Part shown: positions 33,771 to 41,753 of the stretch, piece by piece
Layout: each line of letters starts with the position of its first letter
Numbering within the stretch: position 1 is the first letter of the stretch
Assembly (NCBI GenBank): GCA_002483285.1
Contig: DLHP01000030.1
Span: forward strand, 280,701 to 344,700
DNA: 64,000 bases
From: Flavobacterium sp. UBA7665
GTDB taxonomy: Bacteria; Bacteroidota; Bacteroidia; Flavobacteriales; Flavobacteriaceae
Reading direction: 5' to 3'
Made by a program: the position numbers and the translations under genes
Notes under the pieces: model-generated
Told to the model about the DNA's origin: nothing
Databases searched by the model: none
What the model saw: the letters and a program-made list of their open reading frames with translations, nothing else

Positions 33771-35402
33771 TTATTGATAAACTTTTACATAATCGACCTC
33801 CATGGTTGATTGGGTGAATCCCGGAGCAATCGCGCCACCGAAATTGCCACCCATGGCCACGTTCATGATTAGGAAAAAGTTCGCATTGAAAGGCAAAGCT
33901 GCTGTATTGGGCACCGAATGGTACAAATTGCCATCCACATAGATTTTAATCGAACTTGGGCTCCAAACCGTAGAATAGGTATGGAAATCGTTTGAAACTC
34001 CAGGCACGTTGGTCGAAGCCGAATTGGCATTGCCACCCGAATTCCCCGGATAATGAAGCGTTCCGAAAATCACATCCTGTTGGTTGCCCACGTGTTCCAT
34101 CACGTCGATTTCTCCGCAGGCAGGCCACGGTGCCTGATCAATATTGGCGCCGAGCATCCACAAAGCCGGCCAAGTTCCGCCTCCGGTTGGAAGTTTTGCG
34201 CGGAATTCCACCTTTCCGTATTTAAAATCATATTTCCCTTTAGAGTTCAATCGTGCCGAGGTATAATTGGCACCTACTTTTCTAAGGGTTATTTTCAGGT
34301 TACCGCCAGAAACGCTTACATTTTGCGCGTCATTGGTGTAAGTCTGCACTTCGTTGTTGCCCCAACCGCCAGCGCCGAGGTCATAACCCCAATGCGTAGG
34401 ATCGGGTGCACCGTCTACGTTGAATTCGTCCGACCAGACCAAAGTGTCATAGGTTTCATCGACATTCTGCACCGGAGGCGTCGTGGTAAAGATATGGTAC
34501 CAGGCCAATGCGGGATTGCCACCCATAACCGCCCGCACGTACAAACGGTTGTCGGTGATCGATAGAATCTCGTAAGTGGTTTGCCCGATGTAATAGCCCA
34601 TGAAACCGCCATCAGAGAAGGTCATTTCTGTACCGCGTTTCTTATCGGCTGCGACCACCGATGAAGATGGCCCGAGTTGCACATTCTTGATACCCGCAGT
34701 GTTGAAATCATAGCAATTGTCGCTACCGGCACTTCCGCCAACCACACTCTGGAAAGCCGCGTTGAAGAAAGTATGCCCTTTGTTGTCCTGCTCAAACTGG
34801 AGCTGGCCATTCACCAGTGAAAATTTGAGTTCTGCTTCATACAAGCAGGCGCTGGCTGGTGCTCCAGCTTTTTCAAACGGAGCTGCTTGGTAGTAATTGG
34901 CATAAAAATTCAAATCGGCATTGCCATCGTTTTGCCCTACGCCCAAATGTCCGGGTTCGGCCGCAGCCCAATACCAGGTTTTGGTCGATCCGCCGGTAAG
35001 CTTGGCCACTGCGTCGTCGTCGGAGAAGTTGCTGAATACCGTCACCTCGAAAGTAAGGCTCGAGGTCATCCCGCCGCGCCCGCTGGCCAAAACGGTAACC
35101 GAATAGGTATTCGTACCGTTCTGGGTAAAACGTTTTTGAAACACACCACTCGGTGAATTTTGAGTAGTGCCGTCGCTAAAGATGTACTTGTAGCTGAAGC
35201 CGTTTACCGAAGTGGCCGTGAAGTTCACCAACCCCGAACCGTCACCATTTGGATTGGCATCATCTTTACCGACCAGTTCGGCGTTTACTTTGATACCGCT
35301 CGGCGAATTGAGGTCGCCAAATTCATAATCGTCTTTTTCACAGGAAACCATGGCCAGCAACAGCAGGCAAATCATTCCCAAATTCTTTACATATTGTTTC
35401 AT
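33771..35402 (-). CDS. Lipoprotein GH16 beta-glucanase with PKD and extra domain
   Basis: 543 residues. Lipoprotein signal with Cys21 in LLLAMVSC followed by EKDD, which suits surface export. A PKD-like domain (about 35-123) is followed by an uncharacterised domain (about 130-310, starting AKLTGGSTKTWYWAA), and GH16 spans about 315-543 with E431-I-D433-VM-E436 (CGEIDVMEHVG), GWGNNEVQTYT and TWPALWMLGANI. The acidic residues and cleft match the smaller GH16 downstream. It probably makes the first cuts in glucan at the cell surface. It is 5 bases after the binding lipoprotein gene. Confidence 0.93.
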   Translation of the reverse strand: MKQYVKNLGMICLLLLAMVSCEKDDYEFGDLNSPSGIKVNAELVGKDDANPNGDGSGLVNFTATSVNGFSYKYIFSDGTTQNSPSGVFQKRFTQNGTNTYSVTVLASGRGGMTSSLTFEVTVFSNFSDDDAVAKLTGGSTKTWYWAAAEPGHLGVGQNDGNADLNFYANYYQAAPFEKAGAPASACLYEAELKFSLVNGQLQFEQDNKGHTFFNAAFQSVVGGSAGSDNCYDFNTAGIKNVQLGPSSSVVAADKKRGTEMTFSDGGFMGYYIGQTTYEILSITDNRLYVRAVMGGNPALAWYHIFTTTPPVQNVDETYDTLVWSDEFNVDGAPDPTHWGYDLGAGGWGNNEVQTYTNDAQNVSVSGGNLKITLRKVGANYTSARLNSKGKYDFKYGKVEFRAKLPTGGGTWPALWMLGANIDQAPWPACGEIDVMEHVGNQQDVIFGTLHYPGNSGGNANSASTNVPGVSNDFHTYSTVWSPSSIKIYVDGNLYHSVPNTAALPFNANFFLIMNVAMGGNFGGAIAPGFTQSTMEVDYVKVYQ

Positions 35403-35407
35403 AGCTT

Positions 35408-36955
35408 TTAGTTTGAAAGTTTGATGTCGTCAAAATAATAAGTCGCGCCATTGCCCGCTACCCCAAAATTACAGAACACCACTACACGCTGGTAGTTGTT
35501 AGCATTTACAATTCCGGTAAAATCGTAAGTGAGTTCTTCCCAGCCGTTACTTACGGTTGTGGTGGCATCTCTTTCTATGTTGATACCGGCCGTGGCGAGG
35601 TTTTCCATTTTGAGTTTAATCACCGCTCCTGCCACCGGCGACCAGACTTTCATCTTGATTTTGGTGTGTTGCGAAAAATTGATTGGTGCAGCCATTTCTA
35701 TAAAACTTCCGGCCCAAACTTCGGCACCGTTGTTTTTGAGTTGCTTGGCTACTTTTGCGCTGGTGTTGATACCGCTCGCATCGGGATTGTTGATGATGGT
35801 CGTCGTGGCGTTTCCGAAATCGGTAAAATTAAATGCCGGTGATTCCTGGAAATTGACCAGCTGCACGTCTGGCGCGCTGCTGCTGAGTTTGATATCGTCG
35901 AAATAATAACTGGCGCCGGTTCCGGCATTACCGAAATCGAAGAAAATCACCACCCGTTGGTATGCGTTAGCATTGACTACGCCAGTAAAATCAAAGGTTA
36001 GCGTTTCCCAGCCATTGGCTACGGTATTGGTTACATCCCTTTCGATATTGATGTTGGCATTGGCGAGGTTCTCCAATTTCATCTTCACGGTGATGCCAGA
36101 TGCCGGTGCAAAAGTCTTCACGCTGATTTGGCGCAACGAACTAAAATCAATCGGTTGGCTGAGTTCAAGGAAAGAGCCTGCCCAAACTTCGGCGCCGGCC
36201 ACTTTCTCTAATTTTCCAACCTTGGCGCTGGTGTTGATTCCGGTCGACGATGGGTTGTTCACCACAGACGAATAAGCATTCCCAAAATTGGTAAACGCGT
36301 AATTCAAAGTCGGCGATTCAAAATCCACGGGCATCAATAATGGGTCGTAAACCGTTACCGAAACTGTATCCTGGACAAATGCCGCACCTCCGCTAAACGC
36401 CCGAACTGTGATGGTATAAGTACCGATGGCGGTGTAAGTGTGGGTGATTTCCTGTCCTTGGTTGAATTCTTGCGGAACCGCGCTCGGGTCGTCTCCAAAA
36501 GTCACATCAAAATAGGTTTCAAAGTCGGCCTCGGCGGTGAGTTTAAAAAGATACGCGTTCGACGGATCGACCACGGCATTGATCACGAGATTTTCGGGTT
36601 GGCGAAACATCACGGTCAATTCCTGATTGAGTACGGTTTTCTTGCCGTTGACTCCCATGGCGGTAATAGTCAGGTTGTAAACGCCTTCGGGATAAGTGTG
36701 CGTGGCCACTTCGCCTGGGGCGATTGCAGCATCTTCTGTCGTTGCATCACCAAAATCAATTTCGTATTGCGTAACCCCGTCGGCGTTTGGCCTGATGGTT
36801 ACATCACCCGAATTGTCCTGGGCGATGGTGATGAGTGCCGACAAATTCGAGGGCGCTGCAGCCTGGTTGACAAAGTCGGTACTGTTATCGTCATTCGAGC
36901 ATCCCAGGGCAAAAGCCACAAGGAAAAAACTGAGTATGTATTTGATTTGTTTCAT
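35408..36955 (-). CDS. PKD and carbohydrate-binding-like surface lipoprotein (SusE/F position)
   Basis: 515 residues from the ATG at 36955; the in-frame ATG at 36991 would run into susD. Lipobox ALGC with Cys19 and an acidic SNDDNSTD after it. Two PKD-like domains (about 35-120, 120-205) with EIDFGDAT and DVTFGDDPS are followed by two homologous modules of about 150 residues (about 205-357 and 358-515), each with FTNFGN/FTDFGN, GINTSAKV, AEVWAGSF, NIERD, TFDFTG/TYDFTG and YYFDDIKLS. These resemble glycan-binding modules. It sits between susD and GH16, the position of a surface glycan-binding protein. Confidence 0.85.
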   Translation of the reverse strand: MKQIKYILSFFLVAFALGCSNDDNSTDFVNQAAAPSNLSALITIAQDNSGDVTIRPNADGVTQYEIDFGDATTEDAAIAPGEVATHTYPEGVYNLTITAMGVNGKKTVLNQELTVMFRQPENLVINAVVDPSNAYLFKLTAEADFETYFDVTFGDDPSAVPQEFNQGQEITHTYTAIGTYTITVRAFSGGAAFVQDTVSVTVYDPLLMPVDFESPTLNYAFTNFGNAYSSVVNNPSSTGINTSAKVGKLEKVAGAEVWAGSFLELSQPIDFSSLRQISVKTFAPASGITVKMKLENLANANINIERDVTNTVANGWETLTFDFTGVVNANAYQRVVIFFDFGNAGTGASYYFDDIKLSSSAPDVQLVNFQESPAFNFTDFGNATTTIINNPDASGINTSAKVAKQLKNNGAEVWAGSFIEMAAPINFSQHTKIKMKVWSPVAGAVIKLKMENLATAGINIERDATTTVSNGWEELTYDFTGIVNANNYQRVVVFCNFGVAGNGATYYFDDIKLSN

Positions 36956-36966
36956 AGCTGAAGGTT

Positions 36967-38445
36967 TTAATATCCTGGGTTTTGTGTCCAATTACCCGCC
37001 GAAAACTGGATTTCTTCGACTGGCACAGGGAATATTTCATTTTTATTAGGTGAAAATCCGTCGATTTCCTGAGCGGCTTTACCGGTACGCACGAGGTCAA
37101 AGAAACGGTGTCCTTCACCTACGAGTTCTACGCGGCGTTCTGCCAAGATCACATCGGTCAATGCAGCGCCCGAAGCGGTTGCATCGTGGTTCACATCTCC
37201 AAAAGCACGACGGCGCACTTCGTTGAGATACAGTCTGGCTTTCCCGTCATCGATGCCGCCACGGTTGTAGGCTTCGGCTGCCATTAGCAACACATCGGCA
37301 TAACGGATTGCGCGGTAATTGTTGGGATTGGTGAGGTGCAAATCGCCGGGTGCATTCGCCGAACGCGTTCTTGGAATGTACTTGCGGTTGAAATACCCGG
37401 TGTGTTTGTAACCCACGCCGTACGTAGCATTGGTTTGCGTTGCCCAGGCTGCGATGTCAAGGATGGCGACGTCTTTGCGGTTGTCACCGGCTTCAAAAGC
37501 GTCCACGACTTCCTGTCTGGGAACGTTGAAGCTGAACCCGTCCGAAAACAATGGCCCTGCATAGTTGCGTACCCCACTGAATCCTACTGCCACATTGCCT
37601 TCGCTACACTGCAGACAGTCGAAACTTGCGCCCTGGTCTTCTCCGTATTGGATTTCAAAAACAGACTCTGGGCCGTTTTCGCCTTCCATTTCAAAAATGT
37701 TGTCGTAATCGGTTACGAGCGAATAGGTTCCTGAGTTGATCACTTCCTGGAGGATATTGGCCGATGCGACGAATTTGTTTTGGTATAAATACACTTTTCC
37801 GAGCAAGGCTTGCGCTGCGCCTTTGGTAGCCCTCCCTACTTGAGGCGCAGTTGGAGAGAGGTTGGCAATCGCGTAAATTAGGTCTGATTCGATTTGTGCA
37901 TAGACTTCGGGAACCGAAGAACGCTTGATTGTAGTGACATCGTTTACCCCGAAGCGCTTGTCTCCGTTTAACGGCAGCGGGCCAAACCATTTCACGAGTT
38001 CGGCGTAGTAGTAAGCACGTAGAAATCTCGTTTCGGCAATGATCTGGTTTTTGCCTTCAAACTCGGTTTTGTCCTTGAATTCAAGAATGTAATTACAGCG
38101 CGCCACGCCACCGAAATTCCAATCCCATAGGTTTTTAAGGTTGGCATTGTTGGAGGTATGAATCATGTCATCGATTTGCTGGAAACCCACCACGTCGGTA
38201 GCGCTTTCTCCGCCCGAATTGGTGTTATCCGAAGCAATCTCGCCGAGCATTACATTGAGATAGGTAGACTGCAATGGATCGTAAGCGCCGGTCAAAGCTT
38301 GCCTGTAATCATCGGCAGAGTTGAAATAATTCTCAGAGTCGATAGAATAAGGTGCTTGCCTGTCGATAAAATCATCGCCGCAGGAAGTCGAAAGTCCTGC
38401 CAGTAGCGCGAAGGAAGCTATAGTTGCTATTTTTATATTTTTCAT
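36967..38445 (-). CDS. susD: SusD/RagB-family outer-membrane glycan-binding lipoprotein
   Basis: 492 residues. Signal with Cys22 (LAGLSTSC) followed by GDDFID. Family blocks are DDYRQALTGAYDPLQ, IIAETRFLRAYYYAELVKWFGPLPL, IESDLIYAIANLSPTAPQVGRATKGAAQALLGKVYLYQ (split over the TPR helices) and the C-terminal LAERRVELVGEGHRFFDLVRTG. It forms the lid of the SusC transporter and binds oligosaccharide. It is 10 bases after susC. Confidence 0.97.
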   Translation of the reverse strand: MKNIKIATIASFALLAGLSTSCGDDFIDRQAPYSIDSENYFNSADDYRQALTGAYDPLQSTYLNVMLGEIASDNTNSGGESATDVVGFQQIDDMIHTSNNANLKNLWDWNFGGVARCNYILEFKDKTEFEGKNQIIAETRFLRAYYYAELVKWFGPLPLNGDKRFGVNDVTTIKRSSVPEVYAQIESDLIYAIANLSPTAPQVGRATKGAAQALLGKVYLYQNKFVASANILQEVINSGTYSLVTDYDNIFEMEGENGPESVFEIQYGEDQGASFDCLQCSEGNVAVGFSGVRNYAGPLFSDGFSFNVPRQEVVDAFEAGDNRKDVAILDIAAWATQTNATYGVGYKHTGYFNRKYIPRTRSANAPGDLHLTNPNNYRAIRYADVLLMAAEAYNRGGIDDGKARLYLNEVRRRAFGDVNHDATASGAALTDVILAERRVELVGEGHRFFDLVRTGKAAQEIDGFSPNKNEIFPVPVEEIQFSAGNWTQNPGY

Positions 38446-38455
38446 AACGTGCTGA

Positions 38456-41400
38456 TTAAAAATTAAGGTTTACGCCCAAAAGATAGGTTCGTGCAACCGG
38501 ATAGTATCCGTAATCGATGCCCAGACCGATAGCCGAAGTGCTTCCACCGGCAGGATCGTAACCCCTGTATTTGGTGAAAGTGTAAGGATTATTTACACCG
38601 GCGTAAATCCTGGCCTTTGAAATATTTACTTTTTTTATGACATCGGCAGGAAGTGAAAACCCGAGTTGTACATTCTGGATGCGTAAGTATGAAGCGTCTT
38701 CTACAAAATAGTCAGAAAAAACATTGTTCCCCGAAGCGGCGGTGGTAACCCTTGGCACTTCATTGCTGGTACCTGGACCCGTCCAACGGTCTAGCGTGTA
38801 GGCCATTCTGTTGACATTCGGAACCGAGCGTTCGTAGTTTCTAACCATATCATTACCTACCGACGCGTAAGAATAAAGTACGAAATCGAAATTTTTGTAA
38901 GCTAGGTTCAGGTTAAAGCCCATCGTGATATCGGGAAGCGGACTTCCTACCTTCGTGCGGTCATTCAAATCGATTTTTCCGTCACCGTTGATATCTCTAT
39001 AGCGAATGTCCCCGGGTTGCGCAGCCGCACCGAGTGCCACTTGCGAAGGATGTGCATCTACTTCTTCCTGCGTTTGGAAGATGCCATCGGTTTGCCAGCC
39101 GTAGAAATAGCTCATCGTGTAACCTTCTTCCATACGTGCGATGGGTTGTTGGCCCACACCGAATGAACCGCCTTGAAGGTACTTATTTGGGCTTCTTACT
39201 TCGGTGACTTCGTTTTTTATGGTGGTATAATTTACACTGGCTGTAAAGTTAAAGTCATTTCCGATTTTCCCAGTATAGCCTAATGATACCTCCAATCCCT
39301 TGTTAACTATTGTGCCCGCATTTTGGGTCGGAGCTCCGCCACCAGGAGCACCAACACCTGTGATTCCTGAAACCGGTAACGCCTCGATTAAAAGGTTGTA
39401 TCTTTTCTCAATAAAAAAATCGGTGGTGAAATCGATATGGTTGTTGAAAAATTTAGAATCCAACCCTACATCAAATTTACGCGCCTCCTCCCATTTGAGT
39501 CCGGTATTTGGCAAGGTTCCCAATGCGCGACCCGAAGTCAGCGTATTGTCGAATACATACTCTGCTTCTCCGTTAAGCAATCCTTTGTAACGGTTCTCAC
39601 CGATTTTGTCGTTTCCGAGCACACCGTAACTCGCACGGAATTTTAAAAAATTCACGGCTTCTGAATCTTTAAGAAAATTTTCTTCCGAGACCACCCATCC
39701 GCCTAAAACTGTTGGAAAATATGCCACAGCGTTATCGGTACCGAATCGGGTTGAAGAATCTCTTCTGATGATTGCCGATACTAAATATTTCCCCATAAAA
39801 TCATATTGCAAACGCGCAAAATAAGAATTAAGACGTTCATCCGTGGTATATGAGCCTACGTCACGAGAAGTACTTGGCCCTGTTGCCAAATTGATGTCGG
39901 CATAATCCCATGAGTTGTTTGGAACGTCGAAACCGGTGGCATACAGCCCTTTACCCCATTCCTTGTTGCTCGTTGTACCAAGTAGGAATGTAAAGTTGTG
40001 CATATCGGCCCATGTTTTTTTGTATGTCAGGAACAAGTCAAGGGTATAGCTTCTCGTATTTTGGGTGTTTTGAGACACGTAACTTCTAGCATTATTGAAG
40101 ACTTTCCCGGGTCCATAATCGACCAGCTTGGCGAAGGACTTTGAACTGCCATCCCAGCTTTTGAATCCGATACGACTTGTAAAATCAAGGCCTTTGAGCA
40201 GATTATAATCCAATTGGAAATTACCAATCAAAGTGCGGCCAGTATAATCGTTATAGGTGTTTTCAATTTGTGCCAGCGGATTGATGGTTTCATTTCCATA
40301 ACCTGTTTCTGATGGAATCAATGAATAATTACCATTGGCATCGCGAACCGGCATGGTAGGATGTGCGTTGATTGCATTGAAAAGTACCGAGCCTAATCCG
40401 TTCTCATTCAATGCGTCCCGATTGGCATATGTGTAAAATATGTTGCTTTGCAGTTTCAATTTGTCGGTCAGGTCTGCAGTAAATGCGAGATGTGCCGAAC
40501 TCCTCCTGAAATCAGACTTGTCTCCTCCTATAATTCCTTGCTGATACAAATGCGAACCACCTACGGCATAGGTAATTTTTTCCGAACCTCCGCTCACCGA
40601 CAAATCGTGGTTGAAAACTGGAACAGCACTCCCAAAAACTTCTTTTTGCCAATCTGTTCCTGTTCCTAAACCGGCTGCATTTGGATAAGGCAACGGTTGT
40701 CCGCCATTGGCATAACTTTCGTTAAGCAGTAATGCATATTCGGTAGCATTAAGTAGATTGAGCTTTTTAGAGGTTTCCTGGAATCCGGTATAACCAGAAT
40801 AAGAAAACCTGGCTTTGCTATTCTTGATCCCTTTTTTCATGCTCACCAGAATTACCCCGTTAGCGCCGCGCGTACCGTAAATGGCCGCCTGTGCATCTTT
40901 AAGTATGGTGACGTTTTCAATATCATTCGGATTCAATGCACTGAAATCTGACTGTTGGACGTTATTGCCATCAATCAAAATTAACGGGTCATTGCTGCCG
41001 TTACTTTTCACGCCACGAATTAGAATCGCGAAATCGGATCCAGGTGAACCCGAATTGGCCGTTGCAGTAACTCCTGCCAGCGTGCCTTGTAGGGTTTGTT
41101 CAATTCTGATGGGTTTGAGTTGTTCGATGGTTTTGTTGGACACAATTCCGACTGCGCCGGTAACATCCTTGCGCTTTTGGCTCCCGTAGCCAATTACGAC
41201 CACCTCTTCAAGTCCTTTGGCATCGGTTATCAGCTTGATTAAAATATTGGTATTACTTGCAGTCACCTTGTAAGTAACAGATTTGTAACCTATGTAACTA
41301 ATACTCAATACCGATCCCGCAGGAACGTTCTTCAACGAAAATTTCCCATCAATATCACTATTGGTTCCAAGGGTCGAACCCATTACAGAAACATTGGCAT

Positions 41401-41515
41401 CGGGTATGGGCAACCCGGTGTCTGACTCTTTTACGGTGCCTCCAACGTCAAAACCCTGGGAAAATCCCACAGCCGACAAAAGCAAAAAATAAATTAAGTG
41501 TAAGTTTGACTTCAT
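38456..41515 (-). CDS. susC: SusC/RagA-family TonB-dependent transporter
   Basis: 1019 residues. Signal peptide MKSNLHLIYFLLLSAVGFSQ, then a carboxypeptidase-regulatory-like domain (GGTVKESDTGLPIPDANVSV). The plug has VVIGYGSQKRKDVTGAVG and the SusC signature AAIYGTRGANGVILVSMKKG. A 22-strand barrel ends VARTYLLGVNLNF. It imports glucan oligosaccharides through the outer membrane with SusD, energised by TonB-ExbBD (not in the window). It is the first gene of the six-gene operon running to 30630. Confidence 0.97.
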   Translation of the reverse strand: MKSNLHLIYFLLLSAVGFSQGFDVGGTVKESDTGLPIPDANVSVMGSTLGTNSDIDGKFSLKNVPAGSVLSISYIGYKSVTYKVTASNTNILIKLITDAKGLEEVVVIGYGSQKRKDVTGAVGIVSNKTIEQLKPIRIEQTLQGTLAGVTATANSGSPGSDFAILIRGVKSNGSNDPLILIDGNNVQQSDFSALNPNDIENVTILKDAQAAIYGTRGANGVILVSMKKGIKNSKARFSYSGYTGFQETSKKLNLLNATEYALLLNESYANGGQPLPYPNAAGLGTGTDWQKEVFGSAVPVFNHDLSVSGGSEKITYAVGGSHLYQQGIIGGDKSDFRRSSAHLAFTADLTDKLKLQSNIFYTYANRDALNENGLGSVLFNAINAHPTMPVRDANGNYSLIPSETGYGNETINPLAQIENTYNDYTGRTLIGNFQLDYNLLKGLDFTSRIGFKSWDGSSKSFAKLVDYGPGKVFNNARSYVSQNTQNTRSYTLDLFLTYKKTWADMHNFTFLLGTTSNKEWGKGLYATGFDVPNNSWDYADINLATGPSTSRDVGSYTTDERLNSYFARLQYDFMGKYLVSAIIRRDSSTRFGTDNAVAYFPTVLGGWVVSEENFLKDSEAVNFLKFRASYGVLGNDKIGENRYKGLLNGEAEYVFDNTLTSGRALGTLPNTGLKWEEARKFDVGLDSKFFNNHIDFTTDFFIEKRYNLLIEALPVSGITGVGAPGGGAPTQNAGTIVNKGLEVSLGYTGKIGNDFNFTASVNYTTIKNEVTEVRSPNKYLQGGSFGVGQQPIARMEEGYTMSYFYGWQTDGIFQTQEEVDAHPSQVALGAAAQPGDIRYRDINGDGKIDLNDRTKVGSPLPDITMGFNLNLAYKNFDFVLYSYASVGNDMVRNYERSVPNVNRMAYTLDRWTGPGTSNEVPRVTTAASGNNVFSDYFVEDASYLRIQNVQLGFSLPADVIKKVNISKARIYAGVNNPYTFTKYRGYDPAGGSTSAIGLGIDYGYYPVARTYLLGVNLNF

Positions 41516-41697
41516 AAGTTGGTTTTTTGTTGGATTTAAAATTAGAAGAGTTTGTTAAGAAATATTTAATAATGACCACAACAAAAAACATACAACACAA
41601 AAAAATATTAAAATTATTTCGATACTCTCAAAAACACGGCTAAAACCGCGTAACGAGCATTCAAACACTGCGACCCTAAGCCCTTTACAGGTGCCAG

Positions 41698-41714
41698 TTA
41701 CAACGTTGTTGTTG
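41698..41714 (+). promoter_or_regulatory. AACGTTGT palindromic block, shared with 46603
   Basis: TTACAACGTTGTTGTTG contains the palindrome ACAACGTTGT. A near copy (TTACCAACGTTGTAGTTG) lies at 46603-46620, upstream of the secreted binding-protein gene. It overlaps the TTACC direct-repeat element. Confidence 0.4.
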
Positions 41715-41731
41715 TGGTAATGTATAGGTAA
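41711..41731 (-). promoter_or_regulatory. Candidate PUL operator upstream of susC
   Basis: Read on the minus strand this is TTACCnnTACATTACCACAA plus C: two TTACC half-sites 11 bases apart. It matches 19 of 21 bases of the element at 46708-46728. It lies 196 bases upstream of the susC start. It is a likely binding site of the adjacent LuxR-type regulator (inference). Confidence 0.55.
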
Positions 41732-41753
41732 TTTGATTGATTGTAGCAGTAAG

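Larger units (their letters stand above)
41516..41753. other. susC upstream region
   Basis: 238 bases between susC and the regulator gene stop (same strand). It is AT-rich near susC. It holds the shared elements listed at 41698-41731. I found no confident -7 box. Confidence 0.5.

Noticed and set aside
34053..34565. 170-codon plus-strand frame opposite the GH16 lipoprotein gene
   Set aside because: Antisense to the catalytic domain; low-complexity translation without any family pattern.
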